Shown here: in pieces, positions 1 to 6,115 of the stretch
Layout: every line of letters starts with the position of its first letter
How positions within the stretch are numbered: the first letter of the stretch is position 1
Assembly (NCBI GenBank): GCA_015222555.1
Contig: JADFVM010000095.1
Span: 1-6,628 of the forward strand
Direction of reading: 5' to 3'
Source: Pseudomonadota bacterium
GTDB taxonomy: Bacteria > Desulfobacterota > JADFVX01
Length of the DNA: 6,628 bases
Notes under the pieces: model-generated
What the model saw: the letters and a program-made list of their open reading frames with translations, nothing else
The model's database searches: none
Told to the model about the DNA's origin: nothing
Program-made: the position numbers and the translations under genes

Positions 1-3
1 GAT

Positions 4-186
4 GTGCTGATAGTGTATATTTTGATGATCATAGTGGGCCTCATTATTATTGGAGGCGGTTTTTGGGTAAGCTATAATACCAAAAAACCCTGGGATATTA
101 TTGGCGCCCTCTGTCTTCCTGTCGGTATGATTATTACTCTGTTTGGCGTGCTCCTTAACTCTGTTCCCAACTTTTTCAAAGGTTAG
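4..186 (+). CDS. Small two-helix membrane protein, unknown function (5' end possibly outside window)
   Basis: This reading frame encodes about 60 residues and consists almost entirely of two hydrophobic segments. The first spans roughly residues 2-24 and is rich in Ile, Val, Leu and Gly. The second spans roughly 31-53. They are joined by a short polar turn (residues 25-30, NTKKPW) that contains two lysines. By the positive-inside rule the turn would be cytoplasmic and both ends would face the periplasm; this is inference. The start is uncertain: a GTG at position 4 is the first usable codon, an ATG lies in frame at 25, and the frame is open to the left edge, so the true start may lie upstream. 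No family was recognised. It ends 11 nt before the next gene on the same strand, so the two are probably co-transcribed. Confidence 0.6.
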   Translation: MLIVYILMIIVGLIIIGGGFWVSYNTKKPWDIIGALCLPVGMIITLFGVLLNSVPNFFKG

Positions 187-197
187 TATTTTATAAG

Positions 198-743
198 ATG
201 GCAAAGAAAAATAAAGCTGCAAAAACAGAGGCCATCACAGGTGGGCATTTGAATGATGATGGGCCACCTTCTTCACCGCCACCCTCTGCATTAACAGATA
301 AGGAAACGAGGAAAAAGGTAATAAATGTTGTTTTACAGATCCTCGTTGTCATTGTTATCATGATGGCCATGGTTTGGGGACGAGCTTATTATTCCCAGCA
401 TAAATTCTTCAAGGAGGGTGAGGCGGCCCTTAAATCCAGAGACTTTAAAGAGGCCATCACCGGTTATGAGTGGACAATCCGTATGTACACACCTTTTAGC
501 GGAAAGGTCAAAAGATCCTGCCAGATGCTCTGGAATATCGGACTTGAGTATGAAAAAAACGGCCGTCTTGACTGGGCACTCATTACCTATCGTTCTTTAC
601 GAAGCAGTATCTATGCGATAAGGAGTTTTTATAAACCCTATGAGGAATGGATCCCTCGAACGGATGAAAAGATTAAAAGAATACTGGAAATACAGAAGAT
701 GCAGGAAGGGCAGAAAAAGGCAAGAGCAGAAAAAAGCAACTAG
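198..743 (+). CDS. Single-pass membrane protein with TPR-like periplasmic domain, unknown function
   Basis: The 181-residue protein has a lysine-rich and proline-rich N-terminus (residues 1-40), one transmembrane helix at about 41-60, and a soluble helical C-terminal part. The basic KETRKK stretch before the helix suggests that the N-terminus is cytoplasmic and the rest periplasmic. Residues about 69-97 and 108-140 look like two degenerate TPR-type helix pairs, with small and aromatic residues at typical spacings (for example EAALKSRDFKEAITGYEW). A tail of charged residues (about 156-179) could form a helix or short coiled coil. TPR-like domains usually mediate protein contacts, but the partner is unknown. 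No strong Shine-Dalgarno site precedes the ATG. The TAG stop is formed at the edge of the inserted element that begins at 742, so the native C-terminus may have been slightly longer. No specific family was recognised. Confidence 0.75.
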   Translation: MAKKNKAAKTEAITGGHLNDDGPPSSPPPSALTDKETRKKVINVVLQILVVIVIMMAMVWGRAYYSQHKFFKEGEAALKSRDFKEAITGYEWTIRMYTPFSGKVKRSCQMLWNIGLEYEKNGRLDWALITYRSLRSSIYAIRSFYKPYEEWIPRTDEKIKRILEIQKMQEGQKKARAEKSN

Positions 744-774
744 TGTCGTGTCAACCACAAATTGACGGTCTCAG
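742..774 (+). repeat. Left terminal inverted repeat of the MITE-like element
   Basis: Bases 742-763 are the exact reverse complement of 989-1010, and 764-774 match 978-988 at 9 of 11 positions. On the minus strand this repeat contains TTGACA (complement of 749-754), a consensus -35 hexamer that faces out towards the upstream gene. Confidence 0.9.
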
Positions 775-873
775 CGAGTCGAGAAACGGTCATATGTAAG
801 GTGCGCGAGAGCAGGACTAGCCGTAGATAATTCAAGCGAGCGCAACACAGCAGATGGCCGCTTATCGTCTCGC
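774..873. repeat. Internal imperfect palindrome (arm A) of the MITE-like element
   Basis: Bases 774-796 match the reverse complement of 851-873 at 18 of 23 positions. Further inward, short complementary stretches (for example around 801-806 with 839-845, and CTA at 817-819 with TAG at 824-826) share nearly the same centre at about 822-824. The segment could therefore fold into one long, bulged hairpin as single-stranded DNA or RNA. Confidence 0.65.
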
Positions 874-882
874 CCGAAGGGA

Positions 883-976
883 GCCATTCAAATAGCCCAA
901 TGCGGCGTTGCAGCCACTTGAAATACGAATAACTATTACTGCGTGACTGCGCCTTGCCTTGGACTATTTGAATGAC
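883..976. repeat. Internal imperfect palindrome (arm B) of the MITE-like element
   Basis: Bases 883-898 match the reverse complement of 961-976 at 14 of 16 positions. Nested inside are GGCG 904-907 with CGCC 950-953, CAC 915-917 with GTG 943-945, and an apical AATA-AC-TATT palindrome at 928-937. All are centred at about 928-933, as expected for a single long bulged hairpin. Confidence 0.7.
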
Positions 977-977
977 T

Positions 978-1010
978 CTGAGAACGACAATTTGTGGTTG
1001 ACACGACACT
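978..1010 (-). repeat. Right terminal inverted repeat of the MITE-like element
   Basis: This is the inverted partner of 742-774: its outer 22 bases match perfectly and the inner 11 match at 9 positions. It carries TTGACA at 998-1003 on the + strand, facing out towards the zinc-ribbon gene. Confidence 0.9.
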
Positions 1011-1028
1011 GCTCTTCCTGGATGCAAT
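998..1028 (+). promoter_or_regulatory. Possible outward-facing promoter at the right end of the element
   Basis: A perfect -35 hexamer, TTGACA (998-1003), sits inside the right terminal repeat. The best -10 candidate beyond the junction is TGCAAT (1023-1028), which matches TATAAT at four of six positions. The 19-nt spacer is longer than the optimum of 17. If active, it would drive the zinc-ribbon gene and rnj from a start about 30 nt before the zinc-ribbon ATG. The case rests only on hexamer matches. Confidence 0.25.
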
Positions 1029-1066
1029 GTTGACTGAATAGTATCCAACTCCGGGGAGATAGTATT

Positions 1067-1330
1067 ATGGCAAAATGTTTGGACTGTGGCAATACGGCGA
1101 ACTTTAACGTCTGGTGTTCTGTTTCCAAGGTTCTTGAGGTTGAGCTGGACATTAAGGAACGACTGATGAATGTCGTAGGCGAACCGGAAGATGAGACTCT
1201 TCAGGATGATGAGGAATATTGGGTGCTGGGCGATGATCTTGAATTCTCCATGGTGAACTGTGCCTGGTGTGGAAGCAGAAAAGTTCTGGTAGAGAAGGCG
1301 CTCGCCCCTGTCATAAAGAAAAAAACTTGA
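1067..1330 (+). CDS. Small zinc-ribbon protein, unknown function, coupled to RNase J
   Basis: The 87-residue protein has two Cys-x2-Cys knuckles, C4/C7 near the N-terminus and C65/C68 (CAWCGS) near the C-terminus, as in a zinc ribbon that binds one Zn ion through four cysteines. An additional Cys lies at 17. The middle (about 37-58) is strongly acidic (EPEDE, DDEE, GDD) and the C-terminal tail is basic (VIKKKT). The start is supported by a clear GGGGAG Shine-Dalgarno sequence at 1053-1058, 8 nt before the ATG. The stop codon overlaps the rnj start (TGATG), so translation is probably coupled and the two proteins may be made in matched amounts. That suggests, without proving, a role near RNA metabolism. 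I recognise the ribbon but no named family. A regulatory or nucleic-acid-binding role is possible. Confidence 0.8.
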   Translation: MAKCLDCGNTANFNVWCSVSKVLEVELDIKERLMNVVGEPEDETLQDDEEYWVLGDDLEFSMVNCAWCGSRKVLVEKALAPVIKKKT

Positions 1331-2985
1331 TGAGTGACATAAAGATTATCCCCTTTGGGGGTGTCAATGAAATCGGTCTCAATATGATGGTCATGGAGAC
1401 TGCCATAGAATCAATGGTCATTGACTGTGGTCTCATGTTTCCCGAACCCCATATGCCTGGAATCGATATCGTCATCCCCGACTTCGAATATCTCTTACAA
1501 AGCGATAAAGAGTTAAAAGGTGTCGTTCTCACACATGGTCATGAAGACCATATTGGAGCGCTTCCTTTCTTCTTTCGACATTTCAATCCCCCCGTCTATG
1601 GGACATCACTAACCCTCGGCCTGCTTGAAGAAAAGTTGAAGGAACATGATCTTCTGGGCAGAGTCAAGCTGGTAGATGTTCAGCATGGAGACACTGTCGA
1701 TGTGGGGTCCTTTCCCGTCGAGTTTATTCGAGTTTGCCATTCCATTCCCGACGGTTCCGCGCTGGCCATTAAAACGCCTATGGGCACAGTTATTCATTCC
1801 GGTGATTTTAAATTCGATGATACGCCTGTTGATTCAAAGAAGCCTGACTATGACAGGTTCTCCTCCTATGGCAGGGAGGGTGTTTTTGTCCTTATGTCAG
1901 ACAGTACCAATGCGGAGGTGCCGGGCCGGACAGAATCTGAAAAAGTGCTGGAGACGGTTTTTAACGACACATTCAAGAATAGGTTGGGTAAGATTTTTGT
2001 CTCCCTCTTTTCATCCAATATTAACAGAGTTCAGCAGATTATAAGTTCGGCAGAAGCCAATGGAAGAAAAGTTGTTCTTGTTGGCAGAAGTCTTGTTACC
2101 AATATCCGTGTCGCCCGTGAGCGGGATTACCTCAAGGTGAAAAGTGATACCATTGTAGGGGTTGAGGAGCTTAGTCATTATTCTCCTGGAGAAATTGCTG
2201 TTATCACAACGGGAAGCCAGGGGGAACCAAGATCCGGCCTTTCACTGATGGCTACACAAAGTCATAAATATATCTCTGTGGACAAGGGGGATACGGTTAT
2301 TCTCTCATCGAAGGCTATTCCAGGGAATGAAAAGCTGATCTGCAAAATTATCAATCAGCTAATGAAAATCGGAGCCGACGTGCTTTATGAGAAGATTGCA
2401 AAAGTTCATGTGTCGGGTCACGCGCAGGCAGAGGAACTTAAGATGATGATAGATATGACAAAGCCGGAATATTTTATTCCCATTCATGGAGAACGGAGAC
2501 ACCTGGTTCAACATATCAAACTGGCCAGGGAGATGGGTATCCCGGAAGATAGGACACTGCTTGCGGAAAATGGTGAAACCATCATTCTTGATAACTCCGG
2601 CGTCCGTTTGGGAGAAAAGGTCAAGACAGGCCGCATCTTTGTCGATGGAAAAGGGGTGGGTGATGTGAAAGACCTGGTTTTAAGGGATAGAATGCATCTG
2701 GCAGAGGATGGGATGGTTCTTTCTGTGGTATCGATAAACAATGAAAGTGGTGAGATTATCAGCAGCATTGAAATGTTTTCCGTTGGTTTTATCCATGAAG
2801 ATGAAGAAGGGCGGATGCTGGATGACGCCAAGGCGGTTCTGTCTGCCTGGCTGGCGGAAGCCTGCAGCGAATTAAAAACAGACTGGACGGAAATGGAGGC
2901 GGAAACGAAAAGGGTGTTGAAGCGCTTTTTTAAGAAAAAGACTGGCCGGCGTCCCGTCATTATCCCCGTCATAATGGAGTTATAA
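1330..2985 (+). CDS. rnj: Ribonuclease J
   Basis: This 551-residue metallo-beta-lactamase/beta-CASP ribonuclease has the usual family length. RNase J cleaves RNA internally and also degrades it 5' to 3' from monophosphorylated ends, acting in mRNA decay and in rRNA and other RNA maturation in the cytoplasm. The two-metal site is complete: T-H69-G-H71-E-D73-H74, H137 in RVCHSIPDG, D159 in HSGDF, and H386 in PIHGE. The beta-CASP domain (about 185-370) ends in the SGHA motif (H364). Motif TTGSQGEP (293-300) is typical of RNase J. The C-terminus (RRPVIIPVIMEL) also matches the family ending. An in-frame ATG at 1267 would add 21 residues from inside the zinc-ribbon gene, so 1330 is chosen because it begins the conserved MSDIKIIPFGG sequence and overlaps the preceding stop (TGATG). 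The site has no strong Shine-Dalgarno sequence, consistent with translational coupling. Confidence 0.96.
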   Translation: MSDIKIIPFGGVNEIGLNMMVMETAIESMVIDCGLMFPEPHMPGIDIVIPDFEYLLQSDKELKGVVLTHGHEDHIGALPFFFRHFNPPVYGTSLTLGLLEEKLKEHDLLGRVKLVDVQHGDTVDVGSFPVEFIRVCHSIPDGSALAIKTPMGTVIHSGDFKFDDTPVDSKKPDYDRFSSYGREGVFVLMSDSTNAEVPGRTESEKVLETVFNDTFKNRLGKIFVSLFSSNINRVQQIISSAEANGRKVVLVGRSLVTNIRVARERDYLKVKSDTIVGVEELSHYSPGEIAVITTGSQGEPRSGLSLMATQSHKYISVDKGDTVILSSKAIPGNEKLICKIINQLMKIGADVLYEKIAKVHVSGHAQAEELKMMIDMTKPEYFIPIHGERRHLVQHIKLAREMGIPEDRTLLAENGETIILDNSGVRLGEKVKTGRIFVDGKGVGDVKDLVLRDRMHLAEDGMVLSVVSINNESGEIISSIEMFSVGFIHEDEEGRMLDDAKAVLSAWLAEACSELKTDWTEMEAETKRVLKRFFKKKTGRRPVIIPVIMEL

Positions 2986-3101
2986 TGAATTCTTTTTTTC
3001 TATATATCAAGTTATCCTTAAGGCAAATGTGCGCCCTTCAATCTATTAATAGCTCATTGACAATAGGTGCAGGGATGGTAAACTATGGTGATCTGAAATG
3101 A
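2985..3101 (+). CDS. Possible 38-residue small protein or leader ORF between rnj and uppP
   Basis: An ATG overlaps the rnj stop (TAATG) and opens a 38-codon frame whose TGA overlaps the uppP start (ATGA). A GGAG at 2976-2979, inside the last codons of rnj, lies 5 nt before this ATG and is a well-placed Shine-Dalgarno site. The frame therefore fills the whole gap between two genes with coupling overlaps at both ends. The product would begin MNSFFLYIKLSLRQ, with a hydrophobic, slightly basic start, and has no recognisable domain. It may be a real small protein, a leader whose translation couples uppP to rnj, or chance. A frame this short survives by chance fairly often, so confidence is low. 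The promoter candidate at 3057-3084 offers a competing reading of the same bases. Confidence 0.35.
   Translation: MNSFFLYIKLSLRQMCALQSINSSLTIGAGMVNYGDLK
3057..3084 (+). promoter_or_regulatory. Possible sigma70-type promoter for uppP-ftsK-lolA
   Basis: TTGACA at 3057-3062 is a perfect -35 hexamer. TAAACT at 3079-3084, after a 16-nt spacer, matches the -10 consensus at four of six positions. Transcription would start at about 3090, leaving a leader of only some 8 nt before the uppP ATG at 3098. Such a near-leaderless message would lose part of the GGTG Shine-Dalgarno site at 3087-3090, which weakens the call. It could be a secondary start within a larger operon. Confidence 0.35.
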
Positions 3102-3895
3102 GTATAGTAGATGCCTTGATCATGGGGCTCGTGCAGGGATTGACAGAATTTCTTCCCGTTAGCAGCTCAGGACATCTTGTTATTGCAAAACATCTCCTTG
3201 GAGGTGTAAAAGAGACGGGTATCCTTTTTGAGGTCCTGCTTCACTTTGGTACCCTGCTGGCTGTACTGTTTTATTTCAGGCAGGATATTTTATCTCTTCT
3301 TCGTGCCTTTCTTCCTTCCTCTGATACGAATGATGAGGCAAAGGCAGGTAGTAGAAAGCTGGCCTATATGGTCATTGTGGGAACCATTCCCACGGTAGTT
3401 ATTGCGCTGTTATTCAAGGATCTTTTTGAGTCTCTCTTTACTTCGGTACGGATCGTCTCAATTATGCTGCTTATTACAGGCCTACTTCTTTTCCTGTCTG
3501 ACAATATGAAGATCACGTCGGGGAAAAAAGTCGGTATTAAGGATGCCATCATCATCGGGATTGTACAGGGCCTTGCAATAATCCCGGGGATTTCGAGATC
3601 AGGGTCGACTATCGCCACCGGGCTGTTTCGTGGCATAAAGGGAGAGGATGCAGCAACTTTTTCTTTCCTGCTGGCTATTCCGGCCATACTGGGTGCCGTT
3701 GTTCTTCATGCGAAGGACATCAGTGTCATGGAAAGTGTAGATTTATTGCCTTATTTCGTCGGTGTTGTAACGGCGGCTATAAGCGGTTTTTTAAGTATCA
3801 AATTACTGATGAAAGTTGTTGCCGGAAGGAATCTTAAGTTTTTTGCCTTTTATTGCTGGATTGTTGGCTTATCTTGTTTAACATTAAATTTATAA
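3098..3895 (+). CDS. uppP: Undecaprenyl-diphosphatase (BacA/UppP family)
   Basis: The 265-residue polytopic inner-membrane enzyme dephosphorylates undecaprenyl pyrophosphate to the monophosphate, recycling the lipid carrier for peptidoglycan and other surface polymers. Loss or excess of this activity alters bacitracin sensitivity in known members. Both family signatures are present: GLVQGLTEFLPVSSSGH (residues 10-26), with the Q13-x3-E17 pair and H26, and PGISRSGST (163-171) with catalytic R167. The two halves around these motifs are internally similar (VQGLTEFLPVSSSG and VQGLAIIPGISRSG), as expected for the inverted-repeat fold. Length and spread of hydrophobic helices are normal. A modest GGTG (3087-3090) lies 7 nt before the ATG. 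The gene ends 3 nt before ftsK, so the two are probably co-transcribed. Confidence 0.96.
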   Translation: MSIVDALIMGLVQGLTEFLPVSSSGHLVIAKHLLGGVKETGILFEVLLHFGTLLAVLFYFRQDILSLLRAFLPSSDTNDEAKAGSRKLAYMVIVGTIPTVVIALLFKDLFESLFTSVRIVSIMLLITGLLLFLSDNMKITSGKKVGIKDAIIIGIVQGLAIIPGISRSGSTIATGLFRGIKGEDAATFSFLLAIPAILGAVVLHAKDISVMESVDLLPYFVGVVTAAISGFLSIKLLMKVVAGRNLKFFAFYCWIVGLSCLTLNL

Positions 3896-3898
3896 AAT

Positions 3899-6115
3899 AT
3901 GGCATCTAAAGAAAAAAAGGAAGTTCACTCCCTTTTTGAAGAGATTGTAGGGATGCTGGTCATAGCGACTTCCATCTTCTATTTCGTATCACTATTTACA
4001 CACTCGCCCTCTGATCCCTCGCTGAACAGCTATTCCACGGGAAACCCGGCTGTGAGTAATCTCGGAGGTGTTGTCGGCGCCTACCTTTCTGATATATCGC
4101 TGCAGCTTTTCGGTATTTCCTCTTTTATCATACCCACCATTACCACCGTTTTCGGGACCTCACTACTCCTTAAAAAAAGGATAAAGATCCGGGCGGCGGG
4201 AAGAATTTCCGGTCTAACGCTTCTACTCCTTTCATCGGCAATCATTCTGTCCTTATTAAATGCCAGTGGTTATACAATGGTAAGCGATGGTGGCGTGGTG
4301 GGAAACTTCTTTTCTTCAATATTGTCCCGTTATCTCAATTTTGCCGGCGCCTACATCTTCATGTCAGTCATGTTTATTCTGTCGCTTATGCTGAGTACAG
4401 GTATGTCAGGGGTTTATGCATTAAAATGGTGCATTGAAAGACTTCTGAAGCTTTTGCTGAAAATGTACAGGGTCCTATCAGCCATGTTGAATAAATATAT
4501 TGAAAGGCGAAGGCGGCTTTCAGAGACGCGGGAACAGATCAAAAAGGAGAAGGAAAAGAAGGCTGCCTCTCCAACTATTATAGTGGATCGTGAAAAGTCT
4601 GAACCGAAGAAGGTTAAAAAAGAGGTGCAAGAAGACCTGCCTTTTATGGATCTTGAAGCAAAGGGCGGTATACCGCTTCCGTCCATATCTCTTCTCGACC
4701 CTATTGAAAAGAGATCGAAGGGCGTTGACAAGGAAAGCATTCTCATGAATTCAAGAATCCTTGAGAAAAAGCTCAGAGATTTTGGCGTCGATGGCGAAAT
4801 AAAGGAGGTCCATCCGGGGCCTGTCGTTACCATGTACGAATTTATCCCGGCGCCGGGTGTGAAGGTGAATAAAATAGTCAACCTCTCCGATGATCTCACC
4901 ATGGCCTTAAGTGCCATCAGTATCCGGATTGTCGCACCCATTCCGGGAAAGGCGGTGGTGGGGATTGAAATACCGAACGCCAATCGTGAAACCGTTTATT
5001 TCAGAGAGATCCTTTCTTCCCATGAATACGGCCACATCAAATCTCCACTCACGCTGGCCCTTGGAAAGGATATTTCCGGGCAGCCTGTCAGCACCGATCT
5101 TGCAAAGATGCCACACCTCCTTGTGGCGGGCGCTACGGGGGCCGGGAAAAGTGTCTCCGTTAATTCAATGATCTGCAGCATTCTTTACAAGGCCACACCC
5201 GAGGATGTGCGCTTTATCATGGTTGATCCAAAGATGCTGGAGCTTTCCGTTTATGACGGCATTCCGCACCTCTTGCTTCCCGTCGTCACGGACCCTAAAA
5301 AAGCGGCTCTTGCCTTGAGGTGGGCCGTCCGTGAGATGGAACGTCGCTATCAGCTTCTTTCAGAGACAGGCGTTAAGAATATTACCAGCTTTAACCGCCT
5401 CGTTGAAAAGACGCCTAAATTTACCCGGAAAAATGAAGAGGGTGAAGAGGAAGACGTGACACTGGAAAAGCTTCCCTACATCGTTACGATTATCGACGAA
5501 CTTGCAGACCTCATGATGGTGGCCTCCAGAGAGGTTGAGGAATGTATTACAAGGCTGGCCCAGATGGCGAGGGCGGCAGGCATCCACCTCATTCTGGCGA
5601 CACAGCGGCCCTCGGTGGACGTCATCACGGGAATCATCAAGGCCAACTTTCCTTCCAGAATATCCTTTCAGGTATCATCGAAAACAGACTCACGGACGAT
5701 TCTGGATGGCAACGGTGCTGAAAGTCTGCTCGGCGCCGGGGATATGCTTTTCTTGAGGGGGGGAGCATCCAAGCTTCAGAGGATCCATGGCGCCTATATT
5801 TCAGAGGCTGAAACGCATCGTGTTGTTGATTTTCTTAAAAAACGGGGCGGTACGCCTGTGTATGACGAAACGATCCTCAAGCCTGTTAAAGAAGAGGGCA
5901 AAGACGGCTTCGATGAAGATCTTGATGAAAAATATGACGAAGCTGTGGCTATTGTCGCCGATGCCGGTACGGCGTCCATCTCTATGATCCAGCGAAGAAT
6001 GAAGATCGGTTATAATCGGGCGGCAAGAATGATAGAAAAAATGGAGGAGGAAGGCATCGTCGGCCCCTCGGACGGAACGAGCAAGGGGCGGGAGGTTCTC
6101 ATAAACAGGATATGA
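3899..6115 (+). CDS. ftsK: DNA translocase FtsK
   Basis: The 738-residue septal DNA pump moves chromosome ends apart at division and activates XerCD dimer resolution in known members. The N-terminal membrane domain has about four helices (near 17-34, 68-91, 104-121 and 148-167). It is followed by a short, highly charged linker (about 200-275, including ERRRR and KKEKEKK), as in short-linker FtsK/SpoIIIE proteins rather than the very long E. coli form. The motor contains Walker A GATGAGKS (411-418), the following VDPKMLELS segment (442-450), Walker B VTIIDELADLM (529-539) and ATQRPSVDVITG (567-578). The C-terminal gamma winged-helix domain (about 676-738) begins DEKYDEAVAIV and should read polar DNA signals. 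No Shine-Dalgarno site precedes the ATG, which lies 3 nt after the uppP stop, so initiation probably relies on ribosomes finishing uppP. The stop overlaps the lolA start (ATGA). Confidence 0.97.
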   Translation: MASKEKKEVHSLFEEIVGMLVIATSIFYFVSLFTHSPSDPSLNSYSTGNPAVSNLGGVVGAYLSDISLQLFGISSFIIPTITTVFGTSLLLKKRIKIRAAGRISGLTLLLLSSAIILSLLNASGYTMVSDGGVVGNFFSSILSRYLNFAGAYIFMSVMFILSLMLSTGMSGVYALKWCIERLLKLLLKMYRVLSAMLNKYIERRRRLSETREQIKKEKEKKAASPTIIVDREKSEPKKVKKEVQEDLPFMDLEAKGGIPLPSISLLDPIEKRSKGVDKESILMNSRILEKKLRDFGVDGEIKEVHPGPVVTMYEFIPAPGVKVNKIVNLSDDLTMALSAISIRIVAPIPGKAVVGIEIPNANRETVYFREILSSHEYGHIKSPLTLALGKDISGQPVSTDLAKMPHLLVAGATGAGKSVSVNSMICSILYKATPEDVRFIMVDPKMLELSVYDGIPHLLLPVVTDPKKAALALRWAVREMERRYQLLSETGVKNITSFNRLVEKTPKFTRKNEEGEEEDVTLEKLPYIVTIIDELADLMMVASREVEECITRLAQMARAAGIHLILATQRPSVDVITGIIKANFPSRISFQVSSKTDSRTILDGNGAESLLGAGDMLFLRGGASKLQRIHGAYISEAETHRVVDFLKKRGGTPVYDETILKPVKEEGKDGFDEDLDEKYDEAVAIVADAGTASISMIQRRMKIGYNRAARMIEKMEEEGIVGPSDGTSKGREVLINRI

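Larger units (their letters stand above)
742..1010. mobile_element. MITE-like non-autonomous element, 269 bp, with long terminal inverted repeats
   Basis: The ends are a perfect 22-bp inverted repeat: 742-763 (beginning AGTGTCGTGTCAACC) and 989-1010. The match continues for 11 more bases with two mismatches, giving a roughly 33-bp repeat (742-774 and 978-1010). Nothing inside resembles a transposase. A long minus-strand frame runs across the whole element, including both ends, but has no recognisable domain. The interior is occupied by two further imperfect palindromes. The size, long terminal repeats and lack of coding capacity fit a miniature inverted-repeat transposable element mobilised in trans. 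No convincing target-site duplication is visible beside the repeats (AAGCAACT on the left, GCTCTTCC on the right), so the exact ends and the parent IS family remain undecided. It is inserted at the 3' end of the membrane protein gene and upstream of the zinc-ribbon gene. Confidence 0.8.

Noticed and set aside
734..1018. Target-site duplication flanking the element
   Set aside because: Flanks of 2 to 8 bp were compared at several possible repeat boundaries (for example TA/TG, CTAG/CTGC, AAGCAACT/GCTCTTCC), and none match well enough.
740..1048. A 102-codon minus-strand frame spanning the MITE-like element
   Set aside because: It runs through both terminal repeats, has no recognisable domain or transposase motif, and follows a palindromic sequence that favours open frames on both strands.
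1267..1329. Longer rnj start with 21 extra residues
   Set aside because: The extension is an out-of-frame reading of the zinc-ribbon gene's C-terminus. The conserved RNase J sequence begins at the ATG at 1330.
2508..2972. A 154-codon minus-strand frame inside rnj
   Set aside because: It lies opposite conserved RNase J sequence, is serine-rich, and has no motif of its own.
2958..2999. Possible rho-independent terminator after rnj (CATTAT/ATAATG stem and a T7 run at 2993-2999)
   Set aside because: The stem is six AT-rich pairs inside the rnj coding sequence and is separated from the T run by 16 nt, so it is not a convincing terminator.
4414..4983. A 189-codon minus-strand frame inside ftsK
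   Set aside because: It lies wholly opposite a well-conserved ftsK coding sequence and its translation is Ser/Phe/Arg-rich low-complexity sequence typical of antisense frames.
5757..5763. G7 homopolymer in ftsK as a possible frameshift site
   Set aside because: The conserved FtsK frame continues intact on both sides, so there is no sign of a frameshift or programmed slippage.
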